Shown here: piece by piece, positions 1 to 11,925 of the stretch | How the letters are laid out: every line of letters starts with the position of its first letter | How positions within the stretch are numbered: position 1 is the stretch's first letter | Source of the DNA: Heligmosomoides polygyrus polygyrus | Taxonomy: Eukaryota; Nematoda; Chromadorea; Rhabditida; Heligmosomidae | Direction: 5' to 3' | DNA: 64,000 nt | Assembly (NCBI GenBank): GCA_947396885.1 | Contig: OX377205.1 | Span: forward strand, 63,522,969 to 63,586,968 | Notes under the pieces: model-generated | Database searches by the model: none | The model's input: the letters and a program-made list of their open reading frames with translations, nothing else | Told to the model about the DNA's origin: nothing | Made by a program: the position numbers and the translations under genes

Positions 1-2199
1 GTCAGCTCTATTGACTAAGCTTTGAAAAGGAAGTTCCCGACTTCGAACTGCTCAAAGCTGGACGACAATTCGCGGACACTGGTCACACTAATCACATAAA
101 TGACATTTCTGCATTCGGCTGATTGCGCTTCAAGCACTCTTCCTAGAAAAATAAAACAACAACGAAACCAAAAATGAATGCGTTTGGAAGATAAAGATGC
201 TCAAAGGACTTCTGCAGCGAGACTACCTTTGGAGACAATCAAGTGAGTTCAGAAACTAATACGCCCACAATGTGGTAGCAGTAGTCCGAACAATGTTGAG
301 GCGGGGGGGGGGGGGGGGAGGGTTGACACAGGAGTTCGAAACCTCATAAAAAACCGTCAGCAATGATCAGACCTGTTCACAAAGGACAACCTTCCTCTCC
401 ATCGACCCCGGGGTCATGCATAGCCCAAGTCCGCCCTCAAAGCTCCCTCATGAAACCCATAGAAGACATGGCTAACCCTTTTTTTTTCGGATAGGTGTGG
501 ACGAGCTCGTTATCTCCAACTTTTTTCGACGCTTTCTACCACTTTGCATAAATTGCGAAGAACTGACATAATCAAGAGGCTTCATCTATTTCTACCGTAT
601 TGTATGGAATGAAATGCTCCGGAATGGACCATTTCATAGGTTGATCCCTAATTTACACAACGAGTTAATGCTGTCATAAGCTAGCAGTACGGCTCATTCC
701 TGTTTCAAATTTGTAATAAGAAAAGCGCACATAAATGATTATGAGTCACTCTACAAACCGCTGCACTCGAGGGCCATTCTGATGGAAATAAAATAATACA
801 TAGAATGAACGAAGGATGGACAAGACCAGCCGTTCCTAAAATCACGAAAAACACGCAAACTAACGCAACATTAATCCAGTGAAGCAAGCGGCAAAGCAAC
901 TTGCAATGCGCATAGAGTTGGTGAAGAAGAGGCGTCTCGGAAAGCTCAGAAACCCGCACCCCATCGGCATGCTCTGCTAAAGGACCAGAGACGAAAAAAG
1001 CGTGGCGAAAGCGAGCGAACGCTATTTGACCAGGCCATGTCGGGACACGTGGCCGGACGGGGGTAAAAAAAGAGCGCCGTCGTGTTTGCTTGACGCGCGC
1101 ACGAGCGTCAAGCACTACGCCCGCCCCGTGGCGGAAGAAGAAGCCCGTTTGCCCGGCCATCACGGGCATCAGCACCGCCGCTTATGTGGAACGACAGCGA
1201 TGAACAGGGGCAGACATCCGACTACGGGAACGGCCAAAGTTCGCCTCTGCACCCTGGCCACAGGCAGCCGTACAGGGGCAGAATGGATGGAAAGTGACTG
1301 CGCCGTATGGCTACGAGCGGTGCTTTGTCATCGCCAATTGGATCTACAGCGGACTCGAAATCGCAGTCTCTCCTGGATTTTCAAGACGCTGGACCCAAAG
1401 TTCGGCGGCAATCACGACGACGCGGGATAAAGATGTGGGAGGCACCCGAAGAGGCGCGACTCTGCGCTCCGATCGGTGCAGATCGTACTATGGTAGACAA
1501 ACGTGAGACTATGGTGGGCCATGTCTACGTACGATAGCTTGGACTACAGCGATTAGCTAGAAGACATGCACAGGGAAGAAATGTAATGGGCGATAAAGTG
1601 GATAAAGTCAACTCCATTGTAAAGTGCATGAGAACAGAAATCTTTCAGTGTCATATGAAAAGAGATCGCGCCATGCAGTCGTCGCGATTTTTATACGATT
1701 GATAGCAAAAACTGCGTTTGTGTGGAATTACACAAATGTAAGCGATACAGAACAGCTATAAAAACACCCACAGTTCCTCACACCCATGCAAGTAAACGGG
1801 ATTTATATTATCAATCAATTAAAAATCGCGAAGATCGAGCCGATTGCATGGCGTGATCTTGCGTTTTAATGTACCAAATAAGTGCTCCGTCACGGCCATC
1901 GGCGTGCCTCGCAATTGCGCGCTTTGCGCGATGTTGCAGCATCATCATCACATCAGTATCGATCGATATTGCCCCCCCCCCCCATTGAAACTTCCCACCT
2001 CATGTGAAGCACTTCGTCGGCGAGAACACTCGCGTCTCTGAGAGAAAATTGATAATGTCGACCGATATGGAATGCCTTCTGTCCTTCCTGTGAAGGCCTT
2101 CCGCCGATGATTATCTGAATTCCATGCACGCTGAACGTCTTCGGCACGTCTTCTGAATCCCCAGGCACGTTGGGCAACGTGTCCGGCACGTCTTCTAAA
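1..2199. other. Left flank, no supported gene
   Basis: I see no recognisable gene. There is a 16-base G run at 303-318 and a 12-base C run at 1972-1983. The part from about 1000 to 1450 is clearly richer in G+C than its surroundings and carries long opposing reading frames (156 codons on the minus strand, 142 on the plus strand). Neither resembles a known family, and such overlapping frames are expected by chance in GC-rich DNA. The stretch from about 2070 to 2200 has short repeated phrases such as CCAGGCACGT and GGCACGTCTTCT, which recur at 6370-6610. It belongs to the outer part of the foldback element described next. Confidence 0.5.
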
Positions 2200-2587
2200 T
2201 CTCCAGGCACGTAGAAGATATCTAGGTACTTTCCGCTAATTTCCGCTATTTTCGCGCCCCTTAGTTTGCGCCCATCTCGTTGGATAGTTCTTAGCGGATT
2301 ATGATATAATACGGCTTCAACTACACCAGGGTTGAAGTTTCGGAAGTGATTATTTAGTCAATATCGATGGCAATCAAAAACTCCAAAAACGAACTTCAGA
2401 TTCGCGTTTAGCGACCTCGACTACCCCCAGCTACTCCCAGAATTGAAGTTTCGGACCGCTTGAATGACATCCATAAAAAATCCATAATATCGATCGATAT
2501 GTTAGGCTGTCCCATAAGTCCCCGCCGTTTTTTTTTTTCAACGATCCATTGCGGGTTTTGCCGGCGGTCTCTTGCACAGCGCTATAT

Positions 2588-2619
<32 letters not shown>

Positions 2620-2811
2620 AGACGTGGAATGGACACGTGTAAGATTAAGAAACCGAATGAAATTAAACATAAACAGATAACTACACAGTAACGTCTGGAT
2701 GAACAATGAACAAGTAGCTGCAAAGTGATGTCTGCTAAATGTAACCAAAACATTACAATTAGGGACATGTTCCAGGAAAAAGACTTAGAATTGGCAATAA
2801 GAGGTCATTTC

Positions 2812-4064
2812 TCAAATAAGTTTACGGAAGGCCTGAACAGACAACCCCAACGACATTTTCTCATCACTTAGTAACGTGTTGAATTGCCTGAGGTTCATAT
2901 AGGTGAAGAAGTTTGTCCTAATCTTTGTCTTTGTAACCGCGACGATAAGCCGTAGTTTACCTCTAGATCTAATCAACGGTACACCGAAAAACGAAAGTGG
3001 ATCTATGGAGAGCCTCTGAGTTAGAATTTTGAACATCATGGTGAGATCAGCCTTTCTTCTTCTACTAGCCAGCGTTGGAAGGCCAAGCGCTTTTGCCCTT
3101 TCTAGGCCATTGGGCAGCTGCAAGTAGTTGACATCATAACATCTCAAATATAGCTTTCGGGTAAAACTGTTCTGGACGCTTTCCAAGAAAACGATATCCT
3201 TCTTTTTGCACGGATTCCAAACAGTTATTCCAAATTCCAATATCGGTCGAACATAGGATTTATAAACCCGTAAATATAATTGGGGATCATTTGATCGTAG
3301 AAGCCTGAACAGAATGTAGATGGTGTAATTCGCTTTCCCCGGAAGAGTTCGGTAGTAACTGCTGAAGTCCAGGTTAGTATTAGTCAAGAAACCTAGGTCT
3401 CGAACTTCCTTATCCTCTACTGCCCGAGACCAATCATTTAAGGCAGAAAGTACAGAGGTCTCTACAGACCTCCCCTTCACGAAACCGTACTGGTTCTCTG
3501 AAATGACACCATTGTCCAAAAGATGCTCCATAATATGTTCCTTAACAACTTTCTCGAACACTCGTAAACACAGAGGTGATACTTATGGGCCTATAGTTTT
3601 TGGCATCGTGAATAAGCGGTTTCTTGAGAATCGGTGTGATTAGCGGGAGCACTAACCAACTGTGCAAAACCGTGAGCATCGAATGCATCGCAAAATATCT
3701 TTGACACGGCGCTCGGGCTAAAACCTCATAGGTCTGGAATATTAAAGTCACCTAAGACAATGCTGCGAGCATTATCCACGAAAAAGTCACTTATGGCCTT
3801 TGCAAGCTGGTAGGACCCTCTAGCACTGCAGCTGGGTGTTCTATAGACCAGCACGAAACGGACTACTTCAGACGCTTACGAAACATCACAGATCAGTAGT
3901 TCATAACAATCTTCTACAGATTCCTGGAATATTACCATGTATGAGGTGTCACGTAGGAGTAATGTAACACCACCTCCTTTATGGGATGTCCGATCACATC
4001 TTACTCCTAAGTACAGATTGCAAGCATCACCTAATAAAGGGTATAAATTATTATGACTTCCCAA
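2812..4064 (-). pseudogene. CR1-like ORF2 remnant lacking RT catalytic core
   Basis: Three minus-strand pieces remain. The segment 4064-3876 has GGGVTLLLRD of the endonuclease and is followed by VLGDFNIPD near 3760 in another frame. The segment 3751-3542 contains NYRPISITSV, the start of the reverse transcriptase palm. The segment 3561-2812 (249 codons) begins with NQYGFVKGRS, an RT finger/palm motif. It then jumps straight to VRDLGFL and RVYKSYVRPILEFG, which normally lie after the catalytic YADD box. The part that should hold the AYDKV-type and YADD motifs is missing, so an internal deletion has removed the active site. The end reads on into the usual post-RT region with RRKADLTMMFKI. This copy cannot encode an active enzyme. 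Confidence 0.85.
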
Positions 4065-4985
4065 CCATTTTCCGTTGAGAGTACAATGTCATATTTATAG
4101 AGGCGGAGATTTGCAACTAAGGAATTCGAATTTCTTACAAGCGACCTTACGTTAGCTAACAAACAGTGACCTTTCCAGAGATATCCCTGGCATCCTTCAG
4201 CAGTTCCCCGACAGAACACTGCACTGCGAGGGAGCGCCACCAGTGTTTGCGCTAGACAGAGCCGTGTGAGATTGGGAATCCACCCCGAGCCGTGTATCCG
4301 GGGTTGATATCCCAATCGCAGAGGGCCTGGCTTGTAAGCGTGCTTCCCTCCTGCGCTTCCTCTCTCCAGTGGTAGTGAGGGCCTGAGATAGATGCCCTTT
4401 TGAAAGAAGAGGCGCAGCTTGGGTGCATGCCGTACCGCATGTTTTTGGAACCTGCTGGCAGGTAACACAACTTTTATTAGTCGCGGAAATTTGCTGTCAG
4501 ACCTTCCCATTCGATACACTGCCACCGGTTTAAATTCTACTGCAAGAAAGTCAAAAAGCTGCTCTACATAACTATAATCATGAGCCAATCTTTCAGTAGC
4601 AGAAGATGTAGATAGTTCGGGGACATTCGATAACACAATCGACCTAGCCATCTCCCTATCCTCATTGCCCGAAGAATGTCCAATCTCTACGGCTGTAGTC
4701 GGCACACTAGACTGAGAGGATTTCATAACGTCAGCTAGCTTTTGTTTTAAAAGCGAATTCTCCTCCCTGAGAGCTCAAACTTCCTCAACCAGAGCAGCGT
4801 TGCGATCATTGGCGACTTTGATCTCGGCCCTGGTCTCCAGTAAAAGCTCTACCAGAAGTTTCACATAGCCAGGGGTCCTCCCATTGCCCATCAAAGCTTG
4901 AAGTTGTTCCACAGCTCCACAGCTGGACAATGATGCGTCGTTTGGGACCTCGTTGACTTCCTCTGGGCTGCAATTGTGTGGGAAC
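4031..4985 (-). pseudogene. CR1-like ORF1 remnant running into endonuclease start
   Basis: Reading down the minus strand from about 4985 gives a coiled-coil-like stretch (KLLVELLLETRAEIK, then ALREENSLLKQKLADV) interrupted by one stop near 4775. It continues into the open frame that begins at 4726. That frame has the ORF1 hallmarks IVLSNVPE, YRMGR, PRLIKVVLP and LRPSLP, which I recognise from nematode CR1 ORF1 nucleic-acid-binding proteins. Its last part (about 4160-4064) reads LLANVRSLVRNSNSL and YDIVLSTENGW, the usual start of the ORF2 endonuclease. The two proteins therefore appear fused in one frame after small deletions. The role in an intact element would be RNA binding; this copy is broken. 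Confidence 0.75.
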
Positions 4986-5077
4986 GCGAAGGGGAGACCA
5001 TTGTATCGATCGAATCAACCAGACGGAACGATTCGCAAACACGTTTGAGAAAGCAATATTTACCTCCACAGGTGGCA

Positions 5078-5154
5078 AATTACGTCGAACGCGAAAGAAA
5101 AACTGCCTTCCTGCCACCGAAGAAGGCAGTTTTTCTTTCGCGTTCGACGTAATA
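5078..5154. repeat. Perfect 33-bp inverted repeat (hairpin) at CR1 5' end
   Basis: Bases 5078-5110 are exactly reverse-complementary to 5122-5154, with an 11-base loop. The left arm lies in the 5' end of the minus-strand CR1-like copy and the right arm abuts the interrupted foldback arm at 5154. A snap-back during first- or second-strand synthesis would create this structure. Its perfection contrasts with the decayed coding frames beside it. Confidence 0.85.
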
Positions 5155-5188
5155 TAGCATTCAAAAGAGAATGATTTGCTCTATCAGA

Positions 5189-5395
5189 AAATGTGTTGCA
5201 TCGGGTGGGTGCTGACAGACCTCTGGAGGATATCGCGGATGCTACGTGCAGTCAAACAGCGCCGGTGCTGTAAGGCGAACATCGCTGCCGGGAAACAAAA
5301 GATGCGGGTTCGAGTCCCGCCTGGCGCAAGAACAAAACATCCTATAACAACATATAACCTCTCCACCAGCCGCTCCAGGCTTCAGCAAATGTGTT
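5189..5395 (+). mobile_element. 189-bp tRNA-like insertion with 9-bp duplication
   Basis: The direct repeat AAATGTGTT (5189-5197 and 5387-5395) flanks a 189-bp segment that is absent from the matching place in the opposite foldback arm (near 6212-6222). This marks an insertion with target site duplication. Inside, GCGCCGG (5259-5265) can pair with CTGGCGC (5321-5327), and GCGGG-TTCGAGT-CCCGC (5304-5320) is a perfect T-arm with a B-box (GGTTCGAGTCC). No anticodon stem can be formed between them, so this is not a working tRNA gene. A short tRNA-derived SINE or other Pol III-derived retrocopy is the best reading. Confidence 0.55.
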
Positions 5396-6590
5396 AAAAC
5401 ATTATTGCGTTTCTTTTTTCATCCTGAATTTTGTCGATTTTTACGTCGTTGAAGTGAAAAGTGAAAAAGCGGAAAAGTGGCCATTTGCGCGCTTGTCCTT
5501 TCCGCTTAGGTTTGGAATTTCTTGCGTAGTTTTTTATAGCATTTGAGAGACAATGTTCTGTTTTACAAGAATACTTGTTGGTTCTATTTGCTCACTTGTC
5601 CTTTATTGATTTTTAGGCCATCAAATTAGGACGCCCGACTTTTCCGTCCGAAATTTTACCGACAGCTCGGCTCTGTGGTTGGACTTTTTTGCTTGGTGTT
5701 ACATGTCGTTCGAAAGAGGATGTCTTGCTCAGTAAGAACTTTCTCGCGTTTATTGGCTCATGCTGATTTCCGTCGAATATCAACTGAACTGAACAAGGAG
5801 TTGTTGGTGAAGATGATTTTCCTCTTTTTGAAGTTTTGTTGATACTCGACAGAAATCAGCAAGGGCCAATAAACGCGACATAAATTTTTTAGAGCAAGAC
5901 GTTCTCTTTCGACCGACATATAACACCGAGGAAAAAAGTCTTACCACAGAGGAGGAGCTGTCGGTAAAAATAAATCTTCTCCTTCGGACGTCCCATTTTG
6001 ATGGCCTAAAAATCGATAAAGGACAAGTGAGCAAATAGGACCAACATGTGTTCTTGTAGTACAGGAGATTGTCTTCCAAATGCTATAAAAAACTGCGCAA
6101 AAAATTCTAAACCTAAGCAGAGAGAACAAGTGCGCAAATGGCCACTTTTTCACTTTTTTCACTTTTCACTTTAACCACCAAAAAACTGACAAAATTCAGG
6201 ATGAAAAAAGAAACGAATTACATTTTCCGATAGAGAAAATCATTCTTTTTTGAATGCTACATAGCGCTATGCAAGAGACCGCTGGCGAAATCCACAATGA
6301 ATCGTTGACAAAAACGGCGGGGACTTATGGGACAACCTAATAGATTGCCTTCCCCCTGCTGTGAAGACCTTCCGTCGATGATCATCTGAATCCCCAGGCA
6401 CGTTGAGCGACGTCTTCGGTACATCTTCTTCCCAGGCACATTGAGCGACGTGTTTGGAAGCCATACTATATCATAATCCGCTACGAGCTATCGATCGGCG
6501 AAAGGGCGCAAACTAAGGGGCGCGAAAATAGCGGGAATTTGCGGAAAATACCTAGGTATCTTCTACGTGCCTCTTTTGAATCCCCATGCA

Positions 6591-9500
6591 CGTAGAACAC
6601 GTCTTGGTAGTTTCTGCTATTTTCACGCCCCTTAATTTGTGCACCGTAATTTCCTCCTATCGATAGTATGATAATAATGTTGCCTTCGTCCGCTTGAAAA
6701 CAAAATTTAATTCATCATTTTTGCTTGAGAAATAAGTGTTTTAAAAAATTTCAAACCGTGTGTTCACTTACCAGAACAGATGTAAATAAAAAATTCAAAG
6801 CCATAGAAATTTTTTCCTTAAACAAAAAAATTTTTCTAACTGTTTTGAAGTCTGTAGTTTCCGAAGAAACATCTTCAGATGCAGCCATCGGTCAAAGAAA
6901 GTGCTCGGCATAGAGTGCAACCATGAATAGGAGCTCGTTTAGCAAGTTCTTCGAGACTGGCCGTGCAAACCACCTTTCGTTAGAGTCGCCTATTTCCTCT
7001 ATTATAGGACAGGGTGGATCCAGCACTAGGCGTATCCTGCACACTGCCCAACAGTGAGTGGCAGCTCTCGGTCGTTGTCAGAAAAGAGAAATTCACCACA
7101 TCTTCCACCTTAACGTGACATCGTTGCAGCAGCTGCGTTCGTGCTTACTGGGGACCAAGCTGAGTAGCAACTGATCCAAATATTCATTTTAGGCCTGACC
7201 TACACTAGCACGAGATAGATGACTTCTATAAGGTTAGGCAGGAAACTTGGAATAAAGGACAGAGGACAGGAGAACCTTCGACGCCAATCGATCCATGCCA
7301 TGATGCTCCACGCAGTTTACTATAATTGGCGTCGTAGGGGCATTTTGGGATCGAACAAATGTCCCCTTCTGACAGCACAAGCCGACCACGGACAAACGGT
7401 GCTATTGCGAGCTCATAACTGATCTTCTAGTATCCCAGTAGAAGACAAGAGGATGAAAGACTGTCGCTAGAAGGTGCTCAATCCTGTGCATTCCGCTCCA
7501 TTGGGCATGAAGATGAGAACATATCCATAAAATACTTGTGGAGCGAGCTGACGAACGAATGTGCGTTTCGTCGCTTTTACCAAGTGTGGCACCAACACGC
7601 TAAAGTGAATGGATCCGGGGGTTGTAGCATTCAAGTCGAGGATTTACTTCAGTAGTGCGCTCGAAATTTACCTGGAGTTGCATCAAGAACACAGAGCGCA
7701 TATAGTTTCGCTCATTACTGTAATTGCTAGACTTCAGCAAGAAAAAAAACTGTGGGAAAACTAAGGGTGCATCGCAAAGCGCCCATAAAGTAAGTTATAT
7801 CAGGTCCCTAAAAAGGGCCCGAAAGACCTTATATTGGCGTTGGTGGCTTGAAAGCGCGACTTGAGTCGAATGTCAGAAACACTAGAATTCCGCTGCCATT
7901 TATTTCAGCAGCACAACAATTTACGAATTATGTGCTGCAAGCACTGAAGCGTTTAAGACAAAAGGACCTGAGAACGCAGATGGAGGCGGAAAAAACGCTG
8001 ACGAATTCTGCGCAACGATAAGGTCGAGCGCACCTGCCAGAACGTTTTAAGATCGCTTTCGAGATGGGTACCTTGATGGGGAGTGAAGAGATCCGATGGT
8101 GCAAACAAGCGTAAGGTTAACAGAAGATAAACAGGTTACCCAACTTATAGATGCTGGACAACTCGTCGTTTAAAAGCCAGCCAGCCGCTTTTTCCGCCGC
8201 ATGCCAGTCTCGCAACTTTCCGCTGACCAACGAATAACGCCGCGGTTCAGCCTCAGTTCTTCAAGTGTAGAAGTGACCTTGCGAGAAACGCGTTTCGATC
8301 GACGACTCGCCTCAGCGAGTCATCCTCTTAGAGATCAACAACACCTCTCGAGGACACCCTCAACACCTTTCGATCAACATCCCTTCTTTTGTAAACTCAG
8401 AACACTAAGTAATCACTCAGACATCCCTGACGCTCCCTTGCGACGCATCATGCAGGCTCTTCCTGTCGAAGTACACTCCTCGATACAGATGCAGTCGGAG
8501 GTGAAGTCCGCTGCCGTGTTCAGCCCGAGTCAGTTTCAAGATTCGTTTCGCGCTCTGGCCTACTAAGCCCTCCTTCCTCCCGGGGGCGCCCAGCCTGTAG
8601 CAGATGTGTTGGGAGGCGAGGAGCACTGAATTTTCCATCGAGTGGCCACCGCAAGCAACTCTGTAGGCTAAACACTCCTTCGAGCTGCCTCCGACGATTA
8701 AGAGCCACCCTCACCTCCTTATCCTTCATACTCCAAGCTAACAGTCCAAAGATGATAAAAAAACGGGTTTTCCCGCCCGAAGAGCTATTGACGTAGTCAG
8801 TAGAGCAGATCGTTTCCCCAACGCCATCAATCAACGTTAGGTCTGAACAAAGTTAAGGCCAACCACGCCAGGCATTCCTACGAGATCGGTTAGCTGATGC
8901 CACTCGTAGTTGGGAGACATGAATTGTCGAAAGTGGCGTCTCGCAAGTAGAAGCTACTTAATTGGGTTGCTTGAGGCCGACTATCGCTCTTCTTTTATCA
9001 AACAAAGGCCCGAAGAAAGTGTTTTGGATTAGTTCTCGGATTCAGGAAGACGGTTTGCCCTTGGAGTTCCCTCCTTTGAGTGCAGTCTAATATCTTGCAA
9101 TTATGCATCCGACACAAATACTATGTAACGCGGAGCGTATGGCGCATTAAGCGAAAATCAGTTATAGATGAATTTTGTTCTTTATAAGAAGTGAGCAACT
9201 AATAGGGCAATGAGGAGAACGAACGGATCTTTAGTCCTTCATTAGAGATGTCAAGCATACAACTTCTATTCCAGAGTGTCGACGAGGCAGCGAACTTGGC
9301 CTATGATTTACCTATGAACCACTTAGCATTTCATTAATCTCACAACCAGGTACGTGCGGTACCAGTTTTCGAAACGCATAACGATGAAGGGCTTGGTTTG
9401 CCTAAACGGAACCGAGCCTTTAATTTTACCCACGCGAATGGCGGCACTTCCTTCTACTGCACCACGCTCGATGAAAAATACAGGATGATGTCAACCCTGT

Positions 9501-10230
9501 ACGGCATTCTCCAGAGACTATTCTCAATCTAGTAATCTGTGCACGAAGAGCAAAGTTTTGGGTAATCTATTGGTTGGCTCTGGCGACACATTGAACAGAA
9601 GGTCTGAGACAATAAAGAGGTTTCAAAATAACACGTAGTAGTAGGAACACGATGCACTACGAGCTGCGTTCATTTCATCCGATTAGTGGTCACTGCGAAA
9701 CATCATTTCCATCACGGCAAACCTTCCCGACAATGTACCGCTATATAATTGAGTTTGTCTGTAATTAACGACTAGATATTATTTAGAAGCTATGGTGTAT
9801 GACATCCGGTTTTGCCCAAGAAAGAGTAGCTGGCAACATTTGGAGGGAATAGCGGATCAATCCTAGGGAGGAGGGGGGCACTTCATTCAATCTTCTTGAC
9901 ATGACTATTTTAGCAAAACAATACACCGAGCTAGGCTATGCGAGGCCTTTTTTTGCGCTTTTTTTAACCAAGAGAAACCACTCTGTTTGTGTTTCCTTTC
10001 TAGTGACTCACCTTCTGGCTAGGATAAATCCGCAATACTTCTTCCTCTTTGGAACTATTTCAAGGCGAACGAAGGCGACTATGGAAGCTCTATGCAACTA
10101 GGACAGGGGATACCACCATCCTCTCTGAACAGAACGGTACAGATAATCACCATGTGATGGAGCTGCCTGAAGCAGCTGGGAACGGACCAACAGTTTCACA
10201 TTCGCATAGCGTGCCTTCGGGTACGACAAA
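6591..10230. other. Gene-poor stretch
   Basis: No gene, RNA or recognisable repeat could be supported here. Reading frames reach at most 121 codons (8201-8566, plus strand) and show no family motif, splice pattern or composition that sets them apart from chance. The sequence is ordinary mixed composition with a few A runs. Confidence 0.4.
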
Positions 10231-11925
10231 AGACTCAAACTAAAGCTCCCATTAGCACTAACAAGGGAGGCCCATGATACTCCGCTAAAGATTCTCGACG
10301 TGACCTATACGGTCTTGTAGAGCATCGGGCGAGGATTATAGAGCTGTGCTTGTTTTTCGCTACGGGCCACTGGGTAGTCCAAAAATGACAAAAAATGATA
10401 CCGCTTCAGGGCGGGCTGATAAGGCAGAAGTGACACCTGGAATGGACTTGTCGTGCTCTAAACTTAACTTGTTAAAGGTTTGGAGCTCAAATTAAAGCTT
10501 GATTATAGTAATATGATAATTTACTACGTTCCCTAGGCAAACATTCAAGTGATTCATTCGCAAAGGTGCCGGCAGCGACTGGATGGCCGAGTGGATAGCG
10601 AGGCGGACATGCGGGAGAGTTCGATTCCAGGGGGTGGGGTTTCTGCGTTCCTAGGTGGACTGTTAGCGTTTTTGCTAATGAAGTTTACATTTGGCATTTT
10701 GGCTTCGTTAGGGCACTAACCGCGCATTGAACCTGTTGTCAGATGTGGAAGAAGCTGGTTTTGTTGTGTAGAGCGATATCGCGCGTCCATTAAACGATGC
10801 TTGTCTCGCTGAGGAAAGGTTCCGTTTGATGCTATCCCTATATGACCTCATTGGTATGCTCTCAATTACTTTTGGAAGTGTTTCTCACTACCACCTCATT
10901 CGTGAACACGATCGACAAGTATTGATTTGACCCATCATCAAGACGTAGTCATCGTTCTTCGGATTTCCCTAGAAACTTCCATCAATTCGTCTTGCAACGT
11001 TCACTAATTCAGCTAAGGGTTACCAAGTACGGCATATTTTATCCACCTCACGTGATTGGCCGCATTCCCCTGTGTTTCTTCCTCACCACCCTCTTATACA
11101 CTTAGGGAGATAGGTCGGCGGTGTTGCAGATAGGAGCACTTCCTCAACTCATCTCTCAACTCTAGAGGTCAAAAAAAATTTTGTCCCAAATTCATCTATA
11201 GGGTTATGGGATGCAGATCACCAATCTGGCAACCATTTTTGTTGAAACGATGAATGGCAGAAGGTTACGATGGGTATGTGTAAGTAACGGGGTGTACGCA
11301 GAATAATCGGCACTGCTGCCTTTCACGATTCCATAGGTCGAAGAGAGGACGAAAGAAAAAAAATCGCCCAAACATCGCCCACGGTGTTATTCGGCGTGCT
11401 GATTACGGACATGATACCTGTTTTTAAAATTTCGGTGTATTACGGCAGATTACGGTAGATATGGGTGAGTAAAGCTGTCCACGTTAGTGGCTTCCATGGC
11501 AGAAACGGGAGCGGACCACAGAGCAAATTCCGTAACCTTCTCCGGAATCGAACCCTAGACCCCTCCCGCAAGTCCGCATCGCATCCACTCGGCCATCCAG
11601 TCGCTACCGACAGCGTTGCAAATGAATCATTTGAATGTACCCTGCAGCTTCGTCCAGGAAACGCCGTAGATTATCATATCACTATAATCAGACCTTAATT
11701 TGAGCTCCAAACGTTTTGTAGGTTAAGTTCTGAGCACGACAGGACCATTCCAGGTGTCACTTATACGTTATCAACCGCTGAAATGGTACCATTTTTTGCC
11801 ATTTTCGGACCACCCAATGACCCGTAGCAAAAACGAGGCACAGTTCTCGTTCGGTGCTTTACAAGTCCATATAGATCTCGTTGAGAATCTCTGGGGGAAG
11901 TTCATGGGCTTCCCTTGTAAGAACG
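10231..11925. mobile_element. Inverted repeat pair with tRNA-like Pol III boxes
   Basis: About 430 bp at 10231-10660 recurs in reverse complement at about 11500-11925. Shared landmarks are the block with GATTCTCGACG/ACCTATACGG against CGTTGAGAATCTC, TTTGGAGCTCAAATTAA against TTAATTTGAGCTCCAAA, and GACTGGATGGCCGAGTGG against CCACTCGGCCATCCAGTC. The last block is an A-box (TGGCCGAGTGG). It is followed 30-45 bases on by a B-box: AGTTCGATTCC at about 10618 in the left arm, and GGGTTCGATTCC on the minus strand at about 11553 in the right arm. Each arm therefore carries a complete tRNA-like internal promoter pointing inward. The roughly 840-bp spacer has no recognisable gene. A related pair occurs at 28.3-29.0 kb. 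It may be a large non-autonomous foldback element that has captured a tRNA gene. Confidence 0.65.

Larger units (their letters stand above)
2585..5121 (-). mobile_element. Degenerate CR1-like non-LTR retrotransposon
   Basis: Minus-strand remnants appear in the order expected for a CR1/Jockey-group element. From 5' to 3' these are ORF1 (about 4985-4200), an endonuclease start and body (about 4150-3740), reverse transcriptase pieces (about 3680-3420), a post-RT region (3410-2812), then a 3' tail of ATTT repeats (2586-2618, read as AAAT on the coding strand). Short tandem 3' tails of this kind are typical of CR1-like elements. The element interrupts the left arm of the surrounding foldback element exactly at GCGCTAT/TAGCATTC, so its insertion is younger than that element. 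Frameshifts, stops and an internal deletion make it inactive. The 5' end finishes in a perfect 33-bp inverted repeat (5078-5154). Confidence 0.85.
2200..6590. mobile_element. Long foldback element split by later insertions
   Basis: Two long imperfect inverted arms can be read by eye. The right arm is continuous from about 5815 to 6590. Its reverse complement matches the left side in three pieces: about 2200-2584, then 5154-5197, then about 5396-5795. Landmarks shared in inverted order are the block with CGCCCCTTAGTTTGCGCCC (2256-2275 against about 6502-6521), the block with CCCATAAGTCCCCGCCG (about 2510 against about 6320), the junction GCGCTAT/TAGCATTCAAAA, and GGCCATTTGCGC against GCGCAAATGGCC (about 5480 and 6130). 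The two gaps in the left arm are explained by a CR1-like retrotransposon (2585-5153) and a 189-bp tRNA-like insert (5198-5386). I see no transposase. Arms of roughly 0.75 kb around a loop of about 30-50 bp fit a foldback-type DNA element or an inverted-duplication MITE. The outer ends are uncertain because short tandem phrases blur them. Confidence 0.7.

Noticed and set aside
705..1430. Overlapping 156-codon (minus) and 142-codon (plus) frames
   Set aside because: GC-rich DNA opens frames on both strands; no family motif, splice pattern or context.
5259..5328. Possible tRNA gene
   Set aside because: The acceptor and T-arm pair well, but no D-arm or anticodon arm can be formed and the segment sits inside a duplicated-site insertion; treated as tRNA-derived.
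8201..8566. 121-codon frame
   Set aside because: Anonymous, no motif, overlapped by opposite-strand frames.
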